Assembly (NCBI GenBank): GCA_963720645.1
Contig: CAVRFX010000026.1
Coordinates: forward strand, 500,696-564,695
DNA from: RYN-230 sp963720645
Lineage (GTDB): Bacteria; Actinomycetota; Actinomycetes; Streptosporangiales; Streptosporangiaceae
Direction: 5' to 3'
DNA length: 64,000 nt
Shown: piece after piece, positions 25,473 through 33,890 of the stretch
Layout: the number at the start of each line of letters is the position of its first letter
How positions within the stretch are numbered: position 1 is the stretch's first letter
Position numbers and translations under genes: made by a program
Notes under the pieces: model-generated
The model's database searches: none
The model's input: the letters and a program-made list of their open reading frames with translations, nothing else
Told to the model about the DNA's origin: nothing

Positions 25473-25497
25473 CGTCTTGCTCCGCCCCGGGCGCCTG

Positions 25498-26961
25498 TCA
25501 CGAGCGCTCCATGTCCTTGGCCTTCTTCTCCACGTCCTCGATGCCGCCGCACATGAAGAAAGCCTGCTCGGGATAGTTGTCGTACTTGCCCTCGGTCAGG
25601 GCCTTGAACGAGGCGATGGTCTCCTTCAGCGGCACGAACACCCCTGGCTGGCCGGTGAACTGCTCGGCCACGAACATGGGGTGGGACAGGAACCGCTCGA
25701 TGCGCCGCGCCCGCTTGACCGTCACCTGGTCTTCCTCGGACAGCTCATCGATACCGAGCAGCGCGATGATGTCCTGGAGCTCCTGGTACCGCTGCAGGAT
25801 CCGCTGCACCTCGCGGGCCACGTCGTAGTGCTCCTGGCCGATGTACTTGGCGTCCAGGATCCGGGACGTCGAGGCGAGCGGGTCCACGGCCGGGAAGATG
25901 CCCTTCTCGGTGATGGCGCGGGACAGCGCGGTGGTCGCGTCCAGGTGGGCGAAGGTAGTGGCCGGCGCAGGGTCAGTGTAGTCGTCCGCAGGCACGTAGA
26001 TCGCCTGCATGGACGTGATGGAGTGACCCCGGGTGGAGGTGATCCGCTCCTGCAGCTGGCCCATCTCGTCGGCCAGGGTGGGCTGGTATCCCACCGCCGA
26101 GGGCATCCGGCCCAGCAGGGTGGATACCTCCGACCCGGCCTGGGTGAACCGGAAGATGTTGTCGATGAACAGCAGCACGTCCTGGCCCTGCACATCGCGG
26201 AAGTACTCGGCCATGGTCAGCGCGGACAGGCCGACGCGCAGCCGGACGCCCGGCGGCTCGTCCATCTGGCCGAAGACGAGCGCGGTGTCCTTGATGACGT
26301 TCGACTCGGTCATCTCGGTGAAGAGGTCGTTGCCCTCACGGGTCCGCTCCCCCACCCCGGCGAACACGGACACGCCACCGAAGTTCTTGGCCACCCGGGT
26401 GATCATCTCCTGGATGAGCACCGTCTTGCCCACGCCCGCGCCGCCGAACAGCCCGATCTTGCCGCCACGGACGTACGGGGTAAGCAGGTCGAGGACCTTG
26501 ATGCCGGTTTCCAGGATCTCGGTCCGCGGCTCCAGCTGGTCGAAGGCCGGCGGGTCCCGGTGGATCGACCAGCGGTCTTTGATTTCCAGGGAGGCGGCCG
26601 GCACGTCCAGCGGGACACCGAGCACGTTGAACACATGCCCCTTGGTCACGTCCCCGACCGGGACCGTGATCGGCCCGCCGGTGTTGACGACGGTGGCTCC
26701 GCGGGTCAGGCCGTCGGTGGGCGCCATGGAGATGGTCCGGACCGTGTTGTCGCCGAGGTGCTGTTCCACTTCGAGCGTCAGGGTCCGCGTTTCCCCCTCC
26801 AGGGTCAGGTCGACCTGCAGCGCGTTGTAGATGTCGGGGATGTCCTGCTCGGTGGGGAACTCCACATCGACGACCGGGCCGATGACCCGCGCGACACGGC
26901 CGGTACCCTCGGGGGCTTCCTCCCCGCCCGCGGCGGGGGTGTTCTCGACGGTTGCGGTCAT
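25498..26961 (-). CDS. atpD: ATP synthase beta subunit
   Basis: The catalytic F1 subunit. It has 487 residues, with the Walker A loop G-G-A-G-V-G-K-T (about 173-180), G-E-R-T-R-E-G-N-D-L (with the catalytic Glu), V-L-L-F-I-D-N-I-F-R Walker B and the DELSEED-equivalent G-I-D-E-L-S-E-E-D-Q. The ATG at 26961 is 5 bp behind the atpG stop. The frame stays open upstream through atpG, but those codons are another gene's shadow. The first 20 residues are a short acidic extension common in actinomycetes. Confidence 0.97.
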   Translation of the reverse strand: MTATVENTPAAGGEEAPEGTGRVARVIGPVVDVEFPTEQDIPDIYNALQVDLTLEGETRTLTLEVEQHLGDNTVRTISMAPTDGLTRGATVVNTGGPITVPVGDVTKGHVFNVLGVPLDVPAASLEIKDRWSIHRDPPAFDQLEPRTEILETGIKVLDLLTPYVRGGKIGLFGGAGVGKTVLIQEMITRVAKNFGGVSVFAGVGERTREGNDLFTEMTESNVIKDTALVFGQMDEPPGVRLRVGLSALTMAEYFRDVQGQDVLLFIDNIFRFTQAGSEVSTLLGRMPSAVGYQPTLADEMGQLQERITSTRGHSITSMQAIYVPADDYTDPAPATTFAHLDATTALSRAITEKGIFPAVDPLASTSRILDAKYIGQEHYDVAREVQRILQRYQELQDIIALLGIDELSEEDQVTVKRARRIERFLSHPMFVAEQFTGQPGVFVPLKETIASFKALTEGKYDNYPEQAFFMCGGIEDVEKKAKDMERS

Positions 26962-26966
26962 GGCAC

Positions 26967-27877
26967 TCACTCTTTCCCTGCGACGGACTCGGCCAGCGCG
27001 TCGGCTCCGCCGACAATCTCGCTGATTTCCTGGGTGATCTCGGCCTGGCGGGCCTTGTTGGCCTCGCGGGTGAACCCCTCGAGCAGGTCGTTGGCGTTGT
27101 CGGTGGCCGACTTCATGGCCCGGCGGCGGGCCGCGATCTCCGAGGCGGCCGCCTCGAGCAGCGCCTGGTAGACCCGGCTTTCCACATACCACGGCAACAG
27201 CGCGTCCAGCACGGCCTGGGGCGAGGGCTCGAATTCGTACAGCGGAATCGGGCCGCTCACGGGTTCCTCCGTGGTCTCCTCGATGACCAGCGGGATGATG
27301 CGGCGTACCACGGTGTTCTGGGTCAGCATCGACACGAACTCGGTGTACACGAGGTGGATTTCGTCCACCCCGCCGTCCCGGCCGGCCGGCTGAACGCCTC
27401 GAACAGCGTCTCGGTGATCTCCCGCGCGTTGTCGTGCCGGGGGGCTTCCGAGAAGCCGTGCCACGAACTGGCGGTCTCCACGCCCCGGAACCGGTGCCAG
27501 GTGATGCCCTTCGTCCCGGACACGTAGGTGACCGGCTCGACGCCGCGCTCCCGGAGCCGGGCGCGCAGTCCCTGGGCCTCGCGCATGACGTTGCTGTTAT
27601 AGCCGCCCGCGAAGCCACGGTCGCTGCTCAGGATGAGGATCGCGGCCCGCTGCGGATTCTCGGGCTCCCGGACCAGCGGATGATCGATATTCGCGGACTG
27701 GCTGACCACCGCCTCGACAGCCTGGGTGAGTTCCCGGGCGTAGGGCCCCGCGTCGCGGACCCGCTGCTGGGCCTTGATGATCCGCGAGGCCGCGATCAGC
27801 TCCTGGGCACGAGTGATCTTGGCAATGGACTGGACTCCCCGAATCCGCTGCCTGATCGCCCGAAGCTGTCCTGCCAT
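26967..27877 (-). CDS. atpG: ATP synthase gamma subunit, frameshifted in this sequence
   Basis: The central rotor shaft of F1. The N-terminal part from 27877 reads A-G-Q-L-R-A-I-R-Q-R-I-R-G-V-Q-S-I-A-K-I-T-R-A, with S-D-R-G-F-A-G-G-Y-N. After E-T-L-F-E-A-F the frame is lost. The rest continues one base over as G-V-D-E-I-H-L-V-Y-T-E-F-V-S-M-L-T-Q and ends with S-A-T-D-N-A-N-D-L and A-R-Q-A-E-I-T-Q-E-I-S-E-I-V-G-G. The slip lies in the GC-rich run at about 27361-27385. Joined length is about 302 residues, as expected. Because all other subunits are intact and F1 cannot assemble without gamma, a sequencing error is the likeliest cause. Confidence 0.92.
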
Positions 27878-27889
27878 CCTGGGCCTTCC

Positions 27890-29545
27890 TTACTTCGGCT
27901 CGTCGGAAGCGCGGACGCGCTTCTTCACTGTGTCGCGCTCGATCTCCGACTCGTCCAGGGGCTCGGCCGGCTCCTCCTCGACCAGCAACTGGTCTCCGCC
28001 GCGGACCGTGAAGCCCTTTCGGAAGTCGTCGATGGCTTCCTTGAGCCCGGACGCGGTGTCGTCGGACAGATCGCGGGCTTCGCGGATCGAGTCGTAGATC
28101 CCGGACCGCTCTCGCTGCACGTAGTCCAGGAACTCGCGCTCGAACCGGCCGACATCTTCCAGCGGCACGTCATCGAGGTAGCCGTTGGTCCCGGCCCAGA
28201 TGGACACGACCTGGCGCTCCACCGGGTAGGGGTTGTACTGGGGCTGCTTGAGCAGCTCGACCAGGCGCCCGCCGCGGTCCAGCTGGGCCCGGGAGGCGGC
28301 GTCCAGGTCCGAGGCGAAGGACGCGAACGCCTCCAGGTCACGGTACTGGGACAGCGCGAGCTTCAGGCCGCCGGCGACCTTCTTCATCGCCTTGATCTGC
28401 GCGTCGCCGCCGACCCGGGACACCGAGCGGCCCACGTTGATGGCCGGGCGGACACCGGAGTTGAACAGGTCGGTCTCCAGGAAGATCTGCCCGTCGGTGA
28501 TCGAGATCACGTTGGTCGGGATGTACGCCGAGATGTCGTTGGCCTGGGTCTCGACGATCGGCAGCCCGGTGAGGGAGCCGTTCCCCATCTCCTTGGACAG
28601 CTTCGCGCAGCGTTCCAGCAGCCGCGAGTGCAGGTAGAAGACGTCGCCGGGGTAGGCCTCGCGGCCCGGCGGCCGGCGCAGCAGCAGGGAGATGGTGCGG
28701 TAGGCCGCGGCCTGCTTGGACAGGTCGTCGAAGACGATCATCACGCTCTGCCCCTGGTACATCCAGTGCTGGCCGATGGCCGAGCCGGTGTAGGGGGCGA
28801 TGTACTTGTACCCGGACGGGTCGGAAGCGGGCGACGAGACGATCGTCGTGTACTGCATCGCGCCCGCATCTTCCAGGGACTGCCTGACCTGCGCGGTCGT
28901 CGAGCCCTTCTGGCCGATCGCCACGTAAATGCACTTGACCTGGCGTGTCGGGTCCCCGGACTCCCAGTTCTCCCGCTGGTTGATGATGGCGTCGATGGCG
29001 ATGGCGGTCTTGCCGGTCTGCCGGTCGCCGATGATCAGCTCACGCTGGCCACGGCCGATCGGGGTGATCGCGTCGATCGCCTTGATCCCGGTCTGCAGCG
29101 GCTCGTTCACCTTGCTGCGCTGCACCACCGAGGGGGCCTGCGTCTCCAGCGGGCGCAGTGCCTCCTGCTCGATGTCGCCCTGGCCGTCCAGCGGCACGCC
29201 CAGCGAATCGACGACCCGGCCGAGGAATCCGTCCCCCACCGGGACGGACAGGATCTCCCCGGTCCGGCGGACCTGCTGGCCTTCCTCGATCTTGGTGAAA
29301 TCACCGAGGATGACCACGCCGATTTCCCGCTCGTCCAGGTTCAACGCTTGGCCGCGGATACCGCCGGGGAACTCCAGCAGCTCGTTGTACATGGCCGAGG
29401 GAAGACCCTCGACCCGCGCGATACCGTCGCCGCACTCGGCGACGACGCCTACCTCTTCCCGGGAGGCCGCGTCCGGCTGGTACGCCTGGACGAAGCTCGC
29501 CAGTGCGTCCCGGATCTCATCGGGCCGGATTGTCAGCTCCGCCAT
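27890..29545 (-). CDS. atpA: ATP synthase alpha subunit
   Basis: The non-catalytic nucleotide-binding F1 subunit, 551 residues. It has the Walker A loop G-D-R-Q-T-G-K-T at 173-180, the S-x-x-S-D-P-S-G region, V-M-I-V-F-D-D-L-S-K Walker B and the signature P-A-I-N-V-G-R-S-V-S-R-V-G. Start ATG at 29545; the frame is open upstream without a start that fits the family. A charged C-terminal tail of about 40 residues extends beyond E. coli AtpA, usual for actinomycetes. It is 12 bp ahead of atpG. Confidence 0.97.
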   Translation of the reverse strand: MAELTIRPDEIRDALASFVQAYQPDAASREEVGVVAECGDGIARVEGLPSAMYNELLEFPGGIRGQALNLDEREIGVVILGDFTKIEEGQQVRRTGEILSVPVGDGFLGRVVDSLGVPLDGQGDIEQEALRPLETQAPSVVQRSKVNEPLQTGIKAIDAITPIGRGQRELIIGDRQTGKTAIAIDAIINQRENWESGDPTRQVKCIYVAIGQKGSTTAQVRQSLEDAGAMQYTTIVSSPASDPSGYKYIAPYTGSAIGQHWMYQGQSVMIVFDDLSKQAAAYRTISLLLRRPPGREAYPGDVFYLHSRLLERCAKLSKEMGNGSLTGLPIVETQANDISAYIPTNVISITDGQIFLETDLFNSGVRPAINVGRSVSRVGGDAQIKAMKKVAGGLKLALSQYRDLEAFASFASDLDAASRAQLDRGGRLVELLKQPQYNPYPVERQVVSIWAGTNGYLDDVPLEDVGRFEREFLDYVQRERSGIYDSIREARDLSDDTASGLKEAIDDFRKGFTVRGGDQLLVEEEPAEPLDESEIERDTVKKRVRASDEPK

Positions 29546-29615
29546 GGTCCTCGCGTCTTCCTCGTCAGTTGGTGAACTGGTCTGTCGTTGTGCCGCCGTG
29601 CGCCGTACTCGCGCA

Positions 29616-30428
29616 TCAGGCGGCGAGCCGCCTGCGCAGTGCGGCGAGTCGGCTCGCCACGCTGCCGTCGATGAATTCATCCCCGATCTGGACCGAAATG
29701 CCACCCTCTACCCGAGGATCGACGATGACGTCCAGGTGGACCTCGTGCCCGTACGCAGCCGCGAGCGCGGCGATCAACCGCTCGCGCTGGCGTTCGGTGA
29801 GCGGGATGGCCACCCGCGCTACCGCGATGAGGCGCTGGCGCCACTGCGCTGTCCACTGCGCGTAGTGGTCCAGAGTCAGATCCAGACTACGTCCCCGGGT
29901 ATGTTCCGCCGCCTCCCCGATCAGCTGCCGGGTGTCCGCAGCCACCTTGCCCTCGAGCAGGGTGTCCAGCAGCTGGCGCTTGTGCTGCGCCGGGACGGTT
30001 GGGTTGGACAGGACGGTGCGCAGCTCGGGCGCGGCCATCACCACCCGGCCGAACCGGAACAGCTGGTCCTCGAGGTCATCCAGATGCCGGGCCCGCTCGG
30101 CCGCCGCCGCGAACGCGGTGACCGCGACCTCTTCGACCGCGTCCGACAGGTCCGCCGCCCGGGACCACCGGGACTCGCACATGCTCGTGAACAGGTTCAG
30201 GGTGTCCTCGCTGACCTGGCCGCCGAAGAGCGTCCGGGTCAGCTCGGCCCGGGCCTGCGCCCGGCGGCTGCCATCGGTCAGCGCCCGCCGCAGTCCGGCC
30301 TGCTCATCGAGCACGCCGAGGATCCCGAAGAACTCCTCCCCCAGCGTGCGCGCCACGGCCGCCGACGTCACGGCGTCGGCCAGCCGCTGCCTCGCCTCCG
30401 CCAGAGAGGCGCGGCTGGGGCCTCTCAT
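29616..30428 (-). CDS. atpH: ATP synthase delta subunit
   Basis: The peripheral-stalk subunit that caps F1. It has 270 residues, long as in other actinobacteria where delta has an extra N-terminal part. The conserved C-terminal half includes L-L-D-T-L-L-E-G-K, A-R-V-A-I-P-L-T-E-R-Q-R-E-R-L and D-P-R-V-E-G-G-I-S-V-Q-I-G-D. Its ATG overlaps the atpF stop by 4 bp. Confidence 0.95.
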   Translation of the reverse strand: MRGPSRASLAEARQRLADAVTSAAVARTLGEEFFGILGVLDEQAGLRRALTDGSRRAQARAELTRTLFGGQVSEDTLNLFTSMCESRWSRAADLSDAVEEVAVTAFAAAAERARHLDDLEDQLFRFGRVVMAAPELRTVLSNPTVPAQHKRQLLDTLLEGKVAADTRQLIGEAAEHTRGRSLDLTLDHYAQWTAQWRQRLIAVARVAIPLTERQRERLIAALAAAYGHEVHLDVIVDPRVEGGISVQIGDEFIDGSVASRLAALRRRLAA

Positions 30429-30985
30429 GTGGCGGACCTGGCCTCGTCAGCCTGCGGCTGCTCGAGGTCTTCGATGAACCGCTCGACGATGCGGCGCTGG
30501 CGCGCCACGTCCTCCAGCGACTCACCGACCACCCGGCCGGCCAGATCCACGGCCAGGGAACCCACGTCGGTCCGCAGAGCCTGCAGGGCCAGCATCCGGT
30601 CGGTCTCGATCTGCGTGTGCGCGGCATCGATGATGCGGCGCGCCTCGGTCTGGGCCACCTCACGCATGTCCGCGATGATCTGGGCGCCCTGCTCCTGGGC
30701 CTGCTCGCGCAGACGTGACGCTTCCTGCCGGGCCTCGGCTAGCTGCTGGCGGTACTTCTGCAGCACCTCCTGGGCCTCGGTCTGCGCCTCCTCAGCGCGC
30801 TGCAGCCCGCCCTCGATCTTGTCTGTCCGTTCGGCCAGCGTCTTCTGGATGCGCGGCAGCAGCACCTTGCCCAGGATGGCGAACACGATGAGGAAGGAGA
30901 TGGTGCCGATGATCAGTTCGGGCCATGCGGGCACCAGCGGGTTGGCCGGCGGAACCACCGCCGCCGCCTGTGCGTGATAGATCAC
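30425..30985 (-). CDS. atpF: ATP synthase b subunit
   Basis: The membrane-anchored peripheral stalk. It has 186 residues: one N-terminal helix (about 22-45, E-L-I-I-G-T-I-S-F-L-I-V-F-A-I) and then a long coiled coil rich in Q/E/A/R ending in F-I-E-D-L-E. It is coupled to atpH by a 4-bp overlap. Confidence 0.95.
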   Translation of the reverse strand: MIYHAQAAAVVPPANPLVPAWPELIIGTISFLIVFAILGKVLLPRIQKTLAERTDKIEGGLQRAEEAQTEAQEVLQKYRQQLAEARQEASRLREQAQEQGAQIIADMREVAQTEARRIIDAAHTQIETDRMLALQALRTDVGSLAVDLAGRVVGESLEDVARQRRIVERFIEDLEQPQADEARSAT

Positions 30986-31030
30986 GGTGTCGCCTCCTGT
31001 TGGCTAAGGATCACTGGAAGACTCCGCCGA

Positions 31031-31306
31031 TCAGGTGGCGCCGAAGATGAAGGGGACCACCAGGCCGATCAGGGCCAGTGCCTCGGCCAGCGCGAACCCG
31101 ATGTACATGTTGGACTGGATGAGCCCGCGAGCCTCCGGCTGGCGGGCCATAGCCTCCACGCCGTGACCGAAGATCAGGCCGATGCCGACGCCAGGGCCGA
31201 TGGCCGCCAGGCCATATCCCACCGCACCGAAGTTGATCTGCAGCCTCTGGGTGGTGCCGGCGGCAATTACATGATGCAGGACGCTAAGCGCGACCAGATG
31301 ATGCAT
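31031..31306 (-). CDS. atpE: ATP synthase c subunit
   Basis: The proton-carrying ring subunit. It has 91 residues and two helices: the first is glycine-rich (G-A-V-G-Y-G-L-A-A-I-G-P-G-V-G-I-G). The polar loop A-R-Q-P-E is at 54-58, and the ion-binding Glu75 is in F-A-L-A-E-A-L. Glutamate at this site and no extra Gln/Ser/Thr sodium ligands point to proton coupling. An N-terminal extension of about 22 residues (H-H-L-V-A-L-S-V-L-H-H) precedes the first helix. Confidence 0.95.
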   Translation of the reverse strand: MHHLVALSVLHHVIAAGTTQRLQINFGAVGYGLAAIGPGVGIGLIFGHGVEAMARQPEARGLIQSNMYIGFALAEALALIGLVVPFIFGAT

Positions 31307-31413
31307 GTGGTCATTTCCTTACGTAAAGGCCGGCGGATGTCCACCGCCAGCAGATGGGGTGAACCGTCAGCACGATCAATCGCGCTGCCGGACTAATCGG
31401 GTGAGTGTCCACC

Positions 31414-32247
31414 TCAGTGACCCGCTTCCAGCGACCCGCCGATGTACTGGGCGGTCAGGATCGTGAAGATGTAGGCCTGCAGGGCCTGGATCAGCATCTC
31501 GAACGCCGTGAGGACGACGGTGAGGACGAAGGAGGTCACGCTGAACAGCAGGCCGATGGAGAGGCTGAACAGGTACCAGGTCGCGAGCGTGAAGATCAGC
31601 AGCAGGATGTGTCCGGCGAACATGTTCGCGAACAACCGGATCGCCAGCGTAAAGGGCCGGATCAGGACGTACTGCAGGATCTCCACCGGCGCCAGGATGA
31701 TCAGGATCGGCCCCGGCACGCCGCTAGGGATCATGTTCTTGAAGTAGCCACCCAGCCCTTGGTGCTTGATGCCCAGGTAGGTATAGGTGCCGTAGACCAT
31801 GAGCATCAATGCGACCGGAAAGGCGATCATCGACATCGCGGGGAACTGGGCGACCGGGATGATCTCCATCAGGTTCATCAGCCAGATGAAGAAGAACAGT
31901 GAGACCAGGAACGGCAGGAAGTTGTCGCCACGCTTGCCGATCATCGGCAGCAGGATCTGCTCGCGGACGAACCCGATCCCCATCTCGCCGAGATTCTGCA
32001 CGCCTCGCGGGACTATCTTCGGGTTGGCAAAGGCCGCCCAGAAGAAGCCGACCACGCCGACGGCGCAGACCAGCGCCAGCAGCATCGGCTTGGTGAAGTA
32101 GAAGCCGCCCAGCCGGAAGAACGGCGTGAAAATGAAGGTCGGACCCGGGTATCCCGGGGCCGGGTAGCCACAGTGCGTGGACGAGAAGACGTGGCTGTTC
32201 TCCTCGGTGCACTTGCCCGCGGCGAGGATCAGCGTGTCACCGCGCAA
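31414..32247 (-). CDS. atpB: ATP synthase a subunit
   Basis: The stator half-channel subunit. It has 277 residues and about six helices. The essential Arg is in L-A-I-R-L-F-A-N-M-F-A-G-H, and the C-terminal helix carries A-F-E-M-L-I-Q-A-L-Q-A-Y-I-F. I prefer the TTG at 32247 because an AGGAGG site stands 8 nt before it. The open frame upstream lacks a ribosome site. It is 107 bp ahead of atpE. Confidence 0.92.
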   Translation of the reverse strand: MRGDTLILAAGKCTEENSHVFSSTHCGYPAPGYPGPTFIFTPFFRLGGFYFTKPMLLALVCAVGVVGFFWAAFANPKIVPRGVQNLGEMGIGFVREQILLPMIGKRGDNFLPFLVSLFFFIWLMNLMEIIPVAQFPAMSMIAFPVALMLMVYGTYTYLGIKHQGLGGYFKNMIPSGVPGPILIILAPVEILQYVLIRPFTLAIRLFANMFAGHILLLIFTLATWYLFSLSIGLLFSVTSFVLTVVLTAFEMLIQALQAYIFTILTAQYIGGSLEAGH

Positions 32248-32382
32248 GACGGTTTCCTCCTGCTTCGTGCCCGCGCGCAACACTCGTTGGCGCAGCGCGC
32301 ATCCAGGCCGCCCTCAGCCGGGCGGAACGTCGTGGCATGCTGATGCTGGCGCAGCCAGCATGCTTGGCATGCAGATTACCGA

Positions 32383-32652
32383 TTAGTACCTGCCGTACTT
32401 CCAGACCACTCCGCCGATGGCGAAAACCAGCCCGACGAGCGCACCCAGCGGCAGGAGCACCGGGATGTGCGTCAGCCAGGCCACCAGCCAGCCGATCAGG
32501 CCGTAGGCCACCATGCCGGCGATGAGGTAGCTGAAGATGCTCCACCCGGCGTTGTCCTCGACCGGGTCTCCCTCCGGCAGCTGGCCGCCGGGAGGCGACT
32601 GCCACCCACGAGACCCATCGCGGCCGGTAGGCGCCGATCCGGTTCCGCTCAT
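32383..32652 (-). CDS. AtpZ/AtpI-family small membrane protein
   Basis: An 89-residue protein. A hydrophilic first 35 residues is followed by two helices (S-Y-L-I-A-G-M-V-A-Y-G-L-I-G-W and L-G-A-L-V-G-L-V-F-A-I-G-G-V) ending W-K-Y-G-R-Y. This is the two-helix AtpZ-type protein found upstream of atpB, proposed to help c-ring assembly or magnesium handling. The ATG at 32652 was chosen; longer frame upstream overlaps the next gene and is arginine-rich. Confidence 0.8.
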   Translation of the reverse strand: MSGTGSAPTGRDGSRGWQSPPGGQLPEGDPVEDNAGWSIFSYLIAGMVAYGLIGWLVAWLTHIPVLLPLGALVGLVFAIGGVVWKYGRY

Positions 32653-32740
32653 GGCGCGCCAGGTCATCGCGGCAACTGCTGAGGGCAGGCTGACCCGCGG
32701 GCCGCGATCCGCCGTCCGGGAGCGAGGGAAGCGCCACGCG

Positions 32741-33145
32741 TCACCGTTCCCCGTCCGGTTCCACGTAGAGCACCTTAAGCCGCATCGACCAGAAGACCTG
32801 GGCACCGCTCCAGACCAGGATGCACACGATGGCGGTCAGGCCGAACAGCCGGGCGTTGAAGACGGTCGTGTTGCTGAACTTGGACACGAGAACCATCAGC
32901 ACGAGGATCTTGACGATGAACGTGGTGAGCGCGGTCACCATCTGGGCCCGCGGGCTGACCTTCTCGGCCCGGGACACCGCGGCAATGCTGATGGCGAAGA
33001 ACACGGCGACCAGCGCCGCGCCGAGCACGCTGCCGAGCAATCCTTTGGCCCCGCCGAGCAGCCCGCCCAGCACGATCATGATGACGGCAGCACCAGCCGC
33101 AACCGCGGCGGAACGCCGGGCGATCGGGCCGTAGCTTGCCAGCAT
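32741..33145 (-). CDS. atpI: ATP synthase protein I-like membrane protein
   Basis: A 134-residue protein with four predicted helices, G-A-A-V-I-M-I-V-L-G-G-L-L-G-G as the first and V-F-W-S-M-R-L at the last helix end. Size, topology and place as first gene of the atp operon match AtpI, which assists assembly of the c-ring. ATG at 33145 chosen; GGAG is 11 nt upstream. The symbol is by position and topology rather than strong sequence motif. Confidence 0.75.
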   Translation of the reverse strand: MLASYGPIARRSAAVAAGAAVIMIVLGGLLGGAKGLLGSVLGAALVAVFFAISIAAVSRAEKVSPRAQMVTALTTFIVKILVLMVLVSKFSNTTVFNARLFGLTAIVCILVWSGAQVFWSMRLKVLYVEPDGER

Positions 33146-33450
33146 CTTAGGTGGCTCCGGAGGGCTCAGGAGGACACTTGACTCGGGGATGCACCGGTCC
33201 GCCTCCCACACAATACCGGCCAGGAGCCTGGGTGCCGCCGAGGCGGAGCTCGTGCGCCGCCGGGTGAGCGAAACCTATCACGGGCCCCTCACTCGTCCTC
33301 GAGTGACTGCTCGTGAAAGATATCACAAGCTCCTTGGGCGGGTCTTTACCGGGCCCCTTCGTGTGATGAATGTTACGTGTTTTCCGATTGTGGTACATGA
33401 GTCCGTGAACCGTACCAAAACCCACCCCGCAATCCCCGACACCGGGCCAC
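33146..33450 (-). promoter_or_regulatory. Upstream region of the ATP synthase operon
   Basis: About 300 bp without a gene, clearly lower in GC between 33290 and 33430 than its surroundings. It should hold the atp operon promoter. I could not single out a trustworthy -35/-10 pair. Confidence 0.4.
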
Positions 33451-33453
33451 CTT

Positions 33454-33587
33454 AGTCTCCCGCCCCGGCAGTCTCCCGCCCCGGCGAGGAGTGTCCCGCT
33501 CCCGGCGAGGAGTCTCCCGCCCCGGCAGTCTCCCGCCCCGGCGAGGAGTGTCCCGCTCCCGGCGAGGAGTGCCCGTTCCCGGCGAGG
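33454..33587. repeat. 57-bp direct repeat, two exact copies plus partial
   Basis: 33454-33510 and 33511-33567 are identical 57-bp units, followed by a 20-bp diverged partial copy. Each unit is itself three variants of a roughly 16-21 bp motif (AGTCTCCCGCCCCGGC(GAGG)). No reading frame here belongs to a recognisable protein. Confidence 0.85.
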
Positions 33588-33671
33588 ACCGACAGAACCG
33601 CGACGGCCCAGGCGCCGCCACGCCGCCGGTCCGCAAAGACAGGGCCACAAAGCCCCCGCGCCCCCGCAGGC

Positions 33672-33725
33672 TTCGTGATCAACCGATTGGTGTTGCTGGG
33701 GCAACACCAATCGGTTGATCACGAA
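33672..33725. terminator. Perfect 25-bp inverted repeat with 4-nt loop
   Basis: TTCGTGATCAACCGATTGGT and the next five bases TGTTG/C (33672-33696) are exactly inverted at 33701-33725 around TGGG. It is AT-richer than its surroundings. It lies downstream of the WecA-like gene and upstream of the atp operon, all on the minus strand, so a transcription terminator is the natural reading. No T-tract follows. A dispersed palindromic element is the alternative. Confidence 0.75.
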
Positions 33726-33890
33726 CAGGGCGCTGGGGCTTGAGCGGCGGCTGGGGCTGGCGTGGCTAGAGGGATCGGCAGGGCGGTGAGGAAGGCACCG
33801 GCGGGGCGGCGGAGACCATCGCGAGGTCCGGTTGGAAGGCTGGGCCCGAGACTGGGCGGAGAGCTGGGCCAGCCGGTTGGAGAGTTGGGC

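Noticed and set aside
24919..27171. 750-codon plus-strand frame across the atp genes
   Set aside because: Antisense shadow of atpC, atpD and atpG.
33454..33587. CRISPR array
   Set aside because: Units are contiguous without spacers; it is a tandem repeat.
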